Part shown: positions 1 to 11,425 of the stretch, one piece after another
Position numbering within the stretch: position 1 is the stretch's first letter
Layout of the letters: each line of letters starts with the position of its first letter
Source of the DNA: Candidula unifasciata
Lineage: Eukaryota; Mollusca; Gastropoda; Stylommatophora; Geomitridae
Length of the DNA stretch: 64,000 nucleotides
Reading direction: 5' to 3'
Assembly (NCBI GenBank): GCA_905116865.2
Contig: CAJHNH020005011.1
Coordinates: 606,082-670,081, forward strand
Program-made: the position numbers and the translations under genes
Notes under the pieces: model-generated
Told to the model about the DNA's origin: nothing
Database searches by the model: none
The model's input: the letters and a program-made list of their open reading frames with translations, nothing else

Positions 1-1634
1 AGGAACTGTATTAAAAGGTCGTCACAACATGAGGAACTGTATTAAAGGGTCGTCACAACATGAGGAACTGTATTAAAAGGTCGTCACAACATGAGGAACT
101 GTATTAAAGGGTCGTCACAACATGAGGAACTGTATTAAAGGGTCGCCACAACATAAGGAACTGTATTAAAGGGTCGTCACAACATGAGGAACTGTATTAA
201 AAGGTCGCCACAACATAAGGAACTGTATTAAAGGGTCGTCACAACATGAGGAACTGTATTAAAGGGTCGCCACAACATGAGGAACTGTGTTAAAGGGTCA
301 TCACAACATGAGGAACTGTATTAAAGGGTCGCCACAACATAAGGAACTGTATTAAAGGGTCGCCACAACATGAGGAACTGTAATAAAGGGTCGCCACAAC
401 ATGAGGAACTGTATTAAAGGGTCGTCACAACATGAGGAACTGTATTAAAAGGTCGTCACAACATGAGGAACTGTATTAAAGGGTCGCCACAACATGAGGA
501 ACTGTATTAAAGGGTCGCCACAACATGAGGAACTGAATTAAAAGGTCGTCACAACATGAGGAACTGTATTAAAGGGTCGTCACAACATGAGGAACTGTAT
601 TAAAAGGTCGTCACAACATGAGGAACTGTATTAAAGGGTCGTCACAACATGAGGAACTGTATTAAAAGGTCGTCACAACATGAGGAACTGTATTAAAGGG
701 TCGTCACAACATGAGGAACTGTATTAAAAGGTCGTCACAACATGAGGAACTGTATTAAAGGGTCGTCACAACATGAGGAACTGTATTAAAGGGTCGCCAC
801 AACATAAGGAACTGTATTAAAGGGTCGTCACAACATGAGGAACTGTATTAAAAGGTCGCCACAACATAAGGAACTGTATTAAAGGGTCGTCACAACATGA
901 GGAACTGTATTAAAGGGTCGCCACAACATAAGGAACTGTGTTAAAGGGTCATCACAACATGAGGAACTGTATTAAAGGGTCGCCACAACATAAGGAACTG
1001 TATTAAAGGGTCGCCACAACATGAGGAACTGTATTAAAGGGTCGCCACAACATAAGGAACTGTATTAAAGGGTCGTCACAACATGAGGAACTGTATTAAA
1101 AGGTCGCCACAACATAAGGAACTGTATTAAAGGGTCGTGACAACATGAGGAACTGTAATAAAGGGTCGCCACAACATAAGGAACTGTGTTAAAGGGTCGT
1201 CACAACATAAGGAACTGTGTTAAAGGGTCGTCACAACATAAGGAACTGTATTAAAGGGTCGTCACAACATGAGGAACTGTATTAAAGGGTCGTCACAACA
1301 TGAGGAACTGTGTTAAAGGGTCGTCACAACATAAGGAACTGTATTAAAGGGTCGTCACAACATGAGGAACTGTATTAAAGGGTCGTCACAACATGAGGAA
1401 CTGTGTTAAAGAGTCGTCACAACATGAGGAACTGTATTAAAGGGTCGCCACAACATGAGGAACTGTGTTAAAGGGTCGTCACAACATAAGGAACTGTATT
1501 AAAGGGTCGTCACAACATGAGGAACTGTGTTAAAGGGTCGTCACAACATGAGGAACTGTATTAAAGGGTCGTCACAACATGAGGAACTGTGTTAAAGGGT
1601 CGCCACAACATGAGGAACTGTGTTAAAGGGTCGC
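1..1634. repeat. 31-bp minisatellite grown inside a hAT (SPIN/Charlie-like) element
   Basis: About 53 head-to-tail copies of a 31-bp unit whose core reads CACAACATGAGGAACTGTAT followed by TAAAGGGTCG. Copies vary mainly at TGAGG/TAAGG, GTCGTC/GTCGCC and GTATT/GTGTT. The window begins inside the array. From memory, this core is the 3' internal part of SPIN/Charlie-type hAT transposons, where it is followed by a GGGTCGCGGCAT-like segment and the right terminal repeat. The array here ends in the same way (see next entry), so it is an expansion within such an element. No coding function. Confidence 0.85.
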
Positions 1635-1660
1635 CGCATCAGGAGATTGAGATCCACTGG
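1632..1660 (+). mobile_element. Right terminal part of a hAT (SPIN/Charlie-like) non-autonomous element
   Basis: Directly after the last 31-bp unit the sequence reads GCCGCATCAGGAGATTGAGA then TCCACTGG. This resembles the hAT right end, GGCATTAGGAAGGTTGAGA then ACCACTG. The left end lies before the window start. The call rests on this end plus the internal core in the array. The family name is from memory, not from a search. Confidence 0.6.
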
Positions 1661-1944
1661 CTAACAGGAATCAACCGGGAAACGGAAGTTGTGGTTCATT
1701 GTTCCCTTCCCTGGAACATCCGTTTTAACTTGACAAACTTGTCTATCCTCACAGTAGATTTCGTAATGCTCTAGGACACGTAACATGTCCTGTAGATTTC
1801 AGCAGACAGATGTTTGTTTTCTTGCTGGACAAAAATAGTTTCATTCTGTCAAAACTTTTTTTCTTAGACGTGTTTCATTGTTGACGATACCGTTGCTGCG
1901 TGAAGGAACAATACTTGCACTGTGTACGTTCTAGAACAGTGAAT
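1661..1944. other. Unique intergenic or intronic sequence, no gene seen
   Basis: No repeat unit, coding-like segment or RNA gene recognised. The short open frame at 1589-1774 is mostly hAT array and end. Confidence 0.5.
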
Positions 1945-1999
1945 TGTTATTACGAATACGAATAGTTGGACCAAATATTCGGCCGAATATGAATACAAA

Positions 2000-2324
2000 T
2001 AGTGTGTCATCATCATCAGGTGCCTTGCCGACTGGTGTTGGCGATTTTGCCTCGCCACAATCTGCGATCTCCTGCAGCATGCATCATTTCGTGTGCCGAC
2101 ACACCTCCATGACATGCAACAAGACTGTCAAGCATCTTCTCTCGTTGTCTTTTTCTATCTCTCCTTCCACAGATCTTTCCAGTGGTCACCACATGTTCCA
2201 TTTTCACTCTTCCTATAAGATAGCCGAAAAATGATGACTGTCTCCTTCTGATGTCTGTGATTAGTTGTCTTCGGGCTCCTGCCTCTTTCAACTTAGTGGT
2301 TGCTTTTTTTAGGCTGCTGTCCAA
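2000..2324 (-). pseudogene. LINE (non-LTR retrotransposon) reverse transcriptase C-terminal relic
   Basis: The minus-strand reading is the C-terminal tail of an animal LINE polyprotein after the RT domain. Motifs in order: RRQSSFFGYLIGR, then VTTGKICGRRDRKRQR, then DRRLWRGKIA and SRQGT before the stop. Family members typically read RQLxFFGHVIR, TGKIxGxRxRGRQR and DRxxWRxM. Downstream on the minus strand is a short TGATGATGATGA tail, as in many LINE 3' ends. The catalytic RT core is absent, so this is a 5'-truncated dead copy. It probably belongs to the same family as the relic at 54665-55090, whose C-terminus would continue into this segment. Confidence 0.7.
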
Positions 2325-2701
2325 GTTATTTTAAGCATTGTTCTGTAAAACCACATCTATGAGGCCTCACAAAATTATTTGGCCTGGCTACCGATTGTTC
2401 AGGACTCATAGGCATATTTTAAAACTGGATGTATGTAGCAAGAAAGACAAAGATATATTGCATCAGATGTCCTTTTTAAAAATAAAAAAATAAGATGCAG
2501 TTTTTGCCTATCCTATTTTTATTTTTATTTTAGTAATGCATCTTTCATCTGATTTTATCCATGTGCCAAATTCGCATTGAAATCATCGTTCGTTCAGGCG
2601 TTCGTTCGATGTAATTTGAATGCACCTTCATATTCTCGTTCGCAATATCTTCAATTTGATTTGGGCAAAGACAACCGTAAGGAACGAAAAAAAAATGCAA
2701 A

Positions 2702-2828
<127 letters not shown>

Positions 2829-3635
2829 AGATACACATGCACAAAAGCAACAAAAAAGAACGCATTGTCTTTAAAGATATGTGCTTACTTGACGAGGCTA
2901 ACAGTTAATATTGTTCAGACCACATTTTCCACTTCAAAATTTGAGCAAAAATGTAGTCACAACCTTACTTATCTGCTGCACTTTCACGAATACAGATGGA
3001 GGATTGGTCGCATGTCGGGATAAATACAAAAGACAATATTTAGCAAGCTGCGGTTGGCATTTTATGCAGTATGATACACTTTGAGTGTGAAACGAGGGGG
3101 AAAAAAAACCTTTTTCGGCAGTGGCGAGAAAAGACAATTTAAATTTTAACTTTCAAGTTTCTTCATGCCTTCTTTAACAGTAGCGTTGCCTAAATCTGTC
3201 GTAGCGGGGAAAACTGCGACCCGGTTGCGTGGTAACAGCGCCTGCTGACTCCTCCGAGGCATTACAGCAGAGGTTCTAAAACTGGGTGCGTATGCCAGGG
3301 ATGCCGCGGCGAAAATCAAGAAAAGTCGGCTATAAATTGTGACATTATTAATGAGAGAGTTATTTCAGTCCATCGCAGTGTATGCAGAAATCACTAATCG
3401 TATTCGGCCCGACCGTCACTATTCGGCCGAATACTGAATAGCTATTAGGTCCACTATTCGGCACCGAAGCGACTACGAAGCGAACATACGGTACAGCCCT
3501 AATTGTTATACACAAAAGTCACAACTGTCGATAGCGCTCCGGGAATATGTCCGATAGTACTCACCGAGATTCTGCATTACAGCTGTTATTTTTCGCGGAC
3601 TTCTTGGGGCTATGAAGATGACAGCTTGCATCCAC

Positions 3636-3945
3636 TGATACCGCCATATCCTGGCTTCTTCTGGCCATATTCTGGCTTCTTCTCGCCATTTCCTGGCTTC
3701 TTCTCGACATATCCTGGCTTATTCTCGTCATATCCTGGCTTAATCTCGTCATATCCTGGCTTAATCTCGCCATATCCTGGCTTCTTTTCGCCATATCCTG
3801 GCTTCTTCTCGCCATATCCTGGCTTCTTCTCGCCATATCCTGGCTTCTTCTTGCCATAACCTGGCTTCTTCTCGCTATAACCTGGCTTCTTCTCGCCATA
3901 TTCTGGCTTCTTCTCGCCATATCCTGTCTTCTTCTCGCCATCTTG
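3636..3945. repeat. 21-bp minisatellite
   Basis: About 14 copies of a unit with core CTTCTTCTCGCCATATCCTG. Because 21 is a multiple of three, the array stays open in several frames (117-157 codon ORFs on both strands). These are not proteins. Confidence 0.9.
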
Positions 3946-4079
3946 GCAACCACAACAAATCTAATGACCCGGCTATCGTTCTTCAGGTCTGTGTTGTTCT
4001 CCTGACTGTTGTCCCCTCCAGTCTGTGTCTGCATGACTCAGTCTTTCCCCTCAAGCTGCTAGTCTCATTTCCTCTCTAT

Positions 4080-5300
4080 CCACTCCTGTGTGCCCCCAAC
4101 CGTTGTTCCTCTCTTTCCCCCTCTATGACTGTCAATCTGCTCTCAACTGCTGTTCCTCTCTTTCCTCCTCTAGTATTGCTAATCAACCCACAACCGCTGT
4201 TCCCCTATTTCCTCACCTATGACTGTCAATCTGACCACAACCGCTGTTCCTCTCTTGCCCCCTCTATGATTGTCAATCTGCCCCCAACTGCTGTTCCTCT
4301 CTTTCCCCCTCTATGATTACTAATCTGCCCACAACCACTGTTCCTCTCTTCCCCACTCTATGATTACTAATCTGCCCCCAAACGCGGTTTCTTTCCTCCC
4401 CCCCCCCCCGCCTATGACTGTCAATCTGCCCCCAACTGCTGTTCCTCTCTTTCCCCCTCTATGATTGCTAATCTGCCCTCAACCGCTGTTAATCTCTTTC
4501 CTCCTCTAGGATTGCTAATCTGCCCCCAACCGTTGTTCCCCTATTTCCTCATCTATGCTTGTCAATCTGCCCCCAACCGCTGTTCCTCTCTTTCCTCATC
4601 TATGATTGTCAATCTGCCCCCAACTGCTGTTCCTCTCTTTCCTCATCTATGATTGTCAATCTGCCCCCAACCGCTGTTCCTCTCTTTCCCCCTCTATGAA
4701 TACTAATCTGCCCACAACCACTGTTCCTCTCTTTCCTCATCTATGATCGTCAATCTGCCCCCAACCGTTGTTCCTCTCTTTCCCCCTCTATGATTACTAA
4801 TCTGTCCACAACCACTGTTCATCTCTTTCCTCATCTATGATCGTCAATCTGCCCCCAACCGTTGTTCCTCTCTTTCCTCACCTATGCTTGTCAATCTACC
4901 CCCAACCGCTGTTCCTCTCTTTCCTCCTCTAGGATTGCTAATCAACCCACAACCGCTGTTCCCCTATTTCCTCACCTATGACTGTCAATCTACCCACAAC
5001 CGTTGTTCCTCTCTTTCCTCATCTATGCTTGTCAATCTGCCCCCAACCGCTGTTCCTCTCTTTCCCCCTCTATGATTACTAATCTGCCACCAAACGCGGT
5101 TTCTTTCCTCCCCCCCCCCCCCCCCCCGCCTAGGATTGTCAATCTGCCCACAACCGCTGTTCCTCTCTTCCCCCTCTATGATTATTAATCAGCACCCGGC
5201 CGCTGTTCCTCTCTTTCCTCCTCTATAAGTGTCAATCTGCACGGCAATCGTTCCTCCCCCCTCTATGATCGTCAATTTGCCCCCAACCGCTGTTCCTCAC
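4080..5300. repeat. 47-bp pyrimidine-rich minisatellite
   Basis: About 25 diverged copies of a unit with core TATGATTGTCAATCTGCCCC, then CAACCGCTGTTCCTCTCTTT and a C-rich spacer. Some spacers have grown into C tracts (near 4401 and 5110). Confidence 0.9.
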
Positions 5301-5983
5301 GTTCCCCCTCTATGATTGTCAAGCTGCCCCCCTGCCCGCCCCCCTTCCCCCCACTGTTCCTCTTTACTCCTTTAAGCACTCCTGTCTGCCGTGTTTGCTG
5401 GCGTATCAGTTAAGACTCGGCGCCAACAATTTTTAATGTTGTGACGTATCAGTGACAATCATGCCCCTATGACGTCACACATCTCCAGAACTCTGACACT
5501 AATGAAACCATCCACCGTTTTCTCAGAAAGTCTTTAAGGAAGCCCCTGAGGTCGCCAGGTTATCTAAACCTTTTATCACCTTAATAACATTTTCCCTTCT
5601 GTCTATTTTTGTTCTTTCGATGGCTAAAACATTCAGCACTGAATGTTGCTGTTTTTATCCTCGATTTGTGTGCGCTACCTGCCACAGAACAGGGCAGGAA
5701 CAGTTCTGTTCGCCTTTTCTTCCACAAGTTTGAGTTGACACTCTGTTGTTGTTGGTTCTGGCGGCAGGTGTGAGCCGGGCCCAGTCCACAGTGGCAGAAA
5801 CTTGCCTGTGTTACTCTCTCCCCTTCCCTGAGTCTCGCCCAGTGCTCGCGAGGTTGTAGCCGATGAGGCTGTGTTGAGGGGACCAGCTGTGCCGTGAGTA
5901 CAAACTTTTCTTTCACGTTTACTCATAAGCACTTTACGCGCAACAAACACACTCACTGTTTCATGATGAGTAGTTGTTGAGGG
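5301..5983. other. Unique sequence upstream of the first recognised exon
   Basis: No coding similarity, repeat or clear core promoter recognised. It could hold upstream intron, 5' UTR or promoter of the receptor gene, but the sequence does not decide. Confidence 0.4.
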
Positions 5984-6047
5984 ATGGAGCCTGATGTGTC
6001 GGTCGTGCTTGGAGTGAGCAAATATTTGTTGCTGTTGATGGTCACAG

Positions 6048-6193
6048 GTTGTGTGGCCAACGACAACGCCAAGAGACTCTACGACGACCTGCTCAGGAGC
6101 AGTGGGTACAACAAACTCATCCGTCCAGTGGGTAACAACACGGACAAGCTGGAGGTCAAACTTGGCATCCGCCTGTCCCAGCTGATTGATATT
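6048..6193 (+). CDS. nAChR subunit exon 2 (start of ligand-binding domain)
   Basis: Encodes the N-terminal start of a nicotinic acetylcholine receptor subunit, a pentameric cation channel of the cell membrane. The translation contains [12 protein letters not shown], then [15 protein letters not shown] and LSQLIDI, matching the AKRLYDDLL...NRLIRPV...LSQLID block of animal nAChRs. NNT is an N-glycosylation sequon. Borders: acceptor CACAG|GT at 6046-6047 and donor ATT|GTAAGTA at 6194. This gives 146 bp, entry phase 1 and exit phase 0, the classical exon 2 values. The frame stays open upstream to an ATG at 5984 and would add [20 protein letters not shown]. That could be a real signal peptide (hydrophobic YLLLLMV, cleavage near CVA|ND), or chance read-through with the true signal exon further upstream. 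Subunit class (alpha or non-alpha) cannot be set without the Cys-Cys of loop C. Confidence 0.88.
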
Positions 6194-6351
6194 GTAAGTA
6201 GGTCATGTGTTTGTCAGTCTGTTTAAGTCAACTGAAGTCAGACTTCAATAATGTCTGTTTCCTATCTGTGTCTTTCTTGAATGACTTTGTTTAGAACTCA
6301 ACGATGCCTGTGCCTCGTTTATACACTATTACGAGATTCCCGTCTGCATTT

Positions 6352-7528
6352 GTGTTGAGTGTAGCACAGACTAGTGTAGACAGACTTCAGTGTTGAGTGT
6401 AGCACAGACTAGTGTAGACAGACTTCAGTGTTGAGTGTAGCACAGACTAGTGTAGACAGACTTCAGTGTTGAGTGTAGCACAGACTAGTGTAGACAGACT
6501 TCAGTGTTGAGTGTAGCACAGACTAGTGTAGACAGACTTCAGTGTTGAGTGTAGCACAGACTAGTGTAGACAGACTTCAGTGTTGAGTGTAGCACAGACT
6601 AGTGTAGACAGACTTCAGTGTTGAGTGTAGCACAGACTAGTGTAGACAGACTTCAGTGTTGAGTGTAGCACAGACTAGTGTAGACAGACTTCAGTGTTGA
6701 GTGTAGCACAGACTAGTGTAGACAGACTTCAGTGTTGAGTGTAGCACAGACTAGTGTAGACAGACTTCAGTGTTGAGTGTAGCACAGACTAGTGTAGACA
6801 GACTTCAGTGTTGAGTGTAGCACAGACTAGTGTAGACAGACTTCAGTGTTGAGTGTAGCACAGACTAGTGTAGACAGACTTCAGTGTTGAGTGTAGCACA
6901 GACTAGTGTAGACAGACTTCAGTGTTGAGTGTAGCACAGACTAGTGTAGACAGACTTCAGTGTTGAGTGTAGCACAGACTAGTGTAGACAGACTTCAGTG
7001 TTGAGTGTAGCACAGACTAGTGTAGACAGACTTCAGTGTTGAGTGTAGCACAGACTAGTGTAGACAGACTTCAGTGTTGAGTGTAGCACAGACTAGTGTA
7101 GACAGACTTCAGTGTTGAGTGTAGCACAGACTAGTGTAGACAGACTTCAGTGTTGAGTGTAGCACAGACTAGTGTAGACAGACTTCAGTGTTGAGTGTAG
7201 CACAGACTAGTGTAGACAGACTTCAGTGTTGAGTGTAGCACAGACTAGTGTAGACAGACTTCAGTGTTGAGTGTAGCACAGACTAGTGTAGACAGACTTC
7301 AGTGTTGAGTGTAGCACAGACTAGTGTAGACAGACTTCAGTGTTGAGTGTAGCACAGACTAGTGTAGACAGACTTCAGTGTTGAGTGTAGCACAGACTAG
7401 TGTAGACAGACTTCAGTGTTGAGTGTAGCACAGACTAGTGTAGACAGACTTCAGTGTTGAGTGTAGCACAGACTAGTGTAGACAGACTTCAGTGTTGAGT
7501 GTAGCACAGACTAGTGTAGACAGACTTC
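6352..7528. repeat. 38-bp minisatellite, very uniform
   Basis: About 31 copies of a 38-bp unit (GTGTTGAGTGTAGCACAGAC then TAGTGTAGACAGACTTCA). As read, copies are essentially identical, unlike all neighbouring arrays. It starts about 160 bp after the exon 2 donor. Confidence 0.95.
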
Positions 7529-7670
7529 ACCACTGATGTATGTCTAAAAAGAATAGCAGTGTTACCACTGGGCAGTTAACTGCATCGAGAAAAAAAAGTT
7601 TGGTACCTTATCTCATATATACTCTCCATGCTGCAAGATAGATTTTATTGTAAACAGAACAACTAGATGA

Positions 7671-10600
7671 CTGAGACTGTCTACCACGACTTGCAGACAC
7701 TGTCTACCACGACTTGCACAGACTGTCTACCACGACTTGTAGAGACTGTCTACCACGACTTGTAGAGACTGTCTACCACGACTTGTAGAGACTGTCTACC
7801 ACGACTTGTAGAGACTGTCTACCACGAATTACAGAGACTGTCTACCACGACTTGCAGAGACTGTCTACCCCGACTTACAGAGACTGTCTACCCCGACTTG
7901 TAGAGACTGTCTACCACGACTTGTAGAGACTGTCTACCACGACTTACAGAGACTGTCTACCACGACTTACAGAGACTGTCTACCACGACTTACAGAGACT
8001 GTCTACCACGACTTGTAGAGACGGTCTACCACGACTTACAGAGACTGTCTACCACGACTTGTAGAGACTGTCTTCCCCGACTTACAGAGACTGTCTACCA
8101 CGACTTACAGAGACTGTCTACCACGACTTACAGAGACTGTCTACCACGACTTACAGAGACTGTCTACCACGACTTACAGAGACTGTCTACCACGACTTAC
8201 AGAGACTGTCTACCACGACTTGTAGAGACGGTCTACCACGACTTACAGAGACTGTCTACCACGACTTGTAGAGACTGTCTACCCCGACTTACAGAGACTG
8301 TCTACCACGACTTACAGAGACTGTCTACCACGACTTACAGAGACTGTCTACCACGACTTACATAGACTGTCTACCACGACTTACAGAGACTGTCTACCCC
8401 GACTTGTAGAGACTGTCTACCACGACTTGTAGAGACTGTCTACCACGACTTACAGAGATTGTCTACCACGACTTACAGAGACTGTCTACCACGACTTGTA
8501 GAGACTGTCTACCACGACTTACAGAGACTGTCTACCACGACTTACAGAGACTGTCTACCACGACTTGTAGAGACTGTCTACCACGACTTACAGAGACTGT
8601 CTACCACGACTTACAGAGACTATCTACCACGACTTACAGAGACTGTCTACCACGACTTGTAGAGACTGTCTACCACGATTTACAGAGACTGTCTACCACG
8701 ACTTGTAGAAACTGTCTACCACGACTTGTAGAGACTGTCTACCACGACTTACAGAGACTGTCTACCACGACTTGTAGAGACTGTCTACCACGACTTGTAG
8801 AGACTGTCTACCACGACCTACAGAGACTGTCTACCACGACTTACAGAGACTGTCTACCACGACTTACAGAGACTGTCTACCACGACTTACAGAGACTGTC
8901 TACCACGACTTACAGAGACTGTCTACCACGACTACAGAGACTGTCTACCACGACTTACAGAGACTGTCTACCACGACTTACAGAGACTGTCTACCACGAC
9001 TTACAGAGACTGTCTACCACGACTTGTAGAGACTGTCTACCACGACTTACAGAGACTGTCTACCACGACTTGTAGAGACTGTCTACCACGACTTACAGAG
9101 ACTGTCTACCACGACTTGTAGAGACTGTCTACCACGACTTACAGAGACTGTCTAGAGACTGTCTACCACGACTTGTAGAGGACTGTCTACCACGACTTGT
9201 AGAGACTGTCTACCACGACTTACAGAGACTGTCTACCACGACTTGTAGAGACTGTCTACCACGACTTGTAGAGACTGTCTACCACGACTTGTAGAGACTG
9301 TCTACCACGACTTACAGAGACTGTCTACCACGACTTGTAGAGACTGTCTACCACGACTTGTAGAGACTGTCTACCACGACTTACACAGACTGTCTACCAC
9401 GACTTGTAGAGACTGTCTACCACGACTTACAGAGACTGTCTACCACGACTTGTAGAGACTGTCTACCACGACTTGTAGAGACTGTCTACCACGACTTACA
9501 GAGACTGTCTACCACGACTTACACAGACTGTCTACCACGACATACAGAGACTGTCTACCACGACTTACACAGACTGTCTACCACGACTTGTAGAGACTGT
9601 CTACCACGACTTACAGAGACTGTCTACCACGACTTGTAGAGACTGTCTACCACGACTTACAGAGACTGTCTACCACGACTTGTAGAGACTGTCTACCACG
9701 ACTTGTAGAGACTGTTTACCACGACTTGTAGAGACTGTCTACCACGACTTACAGAGACTGTCTACCACGACTTACAGAGACTGTCTACCACGACTTGTAG
9801 AGACTGTCTACCACGACTTGTAGAGACTGTCTACCACGACTTACAGAGACTGTCTACCACGACTTACAGAGACTGTCTACCACAACTTACAGAGACTGTC
9901 TACCACGACTTGTAGAGACTGTCTACCACGACTTGTAGAGACTGTCTACCACGACTTGTAGAGACTGTCTACCACGACTTGTAGAGACTGTCTACCACGA
10001 CTTACAGAGACTGTCTACCACGACTTGTAGAGACTGTCTACCACGACTTACAGAGACTGTCTACCACGACTTACAGAGACTGTCTACCACGACTTACAGA
10101 GACTGTCTACCACGACTTACAGAGACTGTCTACCACGACTTGTAGAGACTGTCTACCACGACTTACAGAGACTGTCTACCACGACTTGTAGAGACTGTCT
10201 ACCACGACTTGTAGAGACTGTCTACCACGACTTACAGAGACTGTCTACCACGACTTACAGAGACTGTCTACCACGACTTACAGAGACTGTCTACCACGAC
10301 TTACAGAGACTGTCTACCACGACTTGTAGAGACTGTCTACCACGACTTACAGAGACTGTCTACCACGACTTGCAAAGACTGTCCACCACGACCTGTAGAG
10401 ACTGTCTACCACGACTAACAGAGACTGTCTACCACGAGTTACAGAGATTGTCTACCACGATTTACAGAGACTGTCTACCACGACTTACAGAGACTGTCTA
10501 CCACGACTTACAGAGACTGTCTACCACGACTTACAGAGACTGTCTACCACGACTTACAGAGACTGTCTACCACGACTTGTAGAGACTGTCTACCACGACT

Positions 10601-11425
10601 TGTAGAGACTGTCTACCACGACTTGTAGAGACTGTCTACCACGACTTACAGAGACTGTCTACCACGACTTACAGAGACTGTCTACCACGACTTACAGAGA
10701 CTGTCTACCACGACTTACAGAGACTGTCTACCACGACTTACAGAGATTGTCTACCACGACTTACAGAGACTGTCTACCACGACTTACAGAGACTGTCTAC
10801 CACGACTTACAGAGACTGTCTACCACGACTTACAGAGACTGTCTACCACGACTTACAGAGACTGTCTACCACGACTTACAGAGATTGTCTACCACGACTT
10901 ACAGAGACTGTCTACCACGACTTACAGAGACTGTCTACCACGACTTACAGAGACTGTCTACCACGACTTGTAGAGACTGTCTACCACGACTTGTAGAGAC
11001 TGTCTACCACGACTTACAGAGACTGTCTACCACGACTTACAGAGATTGTCTACCACGACTTGTAGAGACTGTCTACCACGACTTGTAGAGACTGTCTACC
11101 ACGACTTGTAGAGACTGTCTACCACGACTTGTAGAGACTGTCTACCACGACTTGTAGAGACTGTCTACCACGACTTGTAGAGACTGTCTACCACGACTTG
11201 TAGAGACTGTCTACCACGACTTACAGAGACTGTCTACCACGACTTGTAGAGACTGTCTACCACGACTTGTAGAGACTGTCTACCACGACTTGTAGAGACT
11301 GTCTACCACGACTTGTAGAGACTGTCTACCACGACTTGTAGAGACTGTCTACCACGACTTGTAGAGACTGTCTACCACGACTTGTAGAGACTGTCTACCA
11401 CGACTTGTAAAGACTGTCTACCACG
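7671..11425. repeat. 23-bp minisatellite, left block
   Basis: About 163 copies of a 23-bp unit, CTGTCTACCACGACTT plus either ACAGAGA or GTAGAGA. The two unit types are interspersed, with occasional variants (TTGCAGAGA, CATACAGAGA, GATTTACAG). It continues after the retrotransposon insertion at 11426-13837. Variant order is itself repeated on a scale of about 2 kb (see findings). Confidence 0.97.

Noticed and set aside
1864..2234. Plus- and minus-strand frames overlapping the first LINE relic
   Set aside because: Only the minus-strand 2016-2324 frame matches LINE protein patterns; the others are shadows.
5984..6226. Treating the 80-codon frame from ATG 5984 as a complete small gene
   Set aside because: It reads through the exon 2 donor at 6194 into intron. 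The coding part is an nAChR exon of the classical 146-bp size. Only the possible signal peptide upstream of 6048 remains open.
6352..11425. Common origin of the 38-bp and 23-bp arrays through the shared CTGTCTAC motif on opposite strands
   Set aside because: The shared stretch is only about eight bases and the rest of the units do not align.
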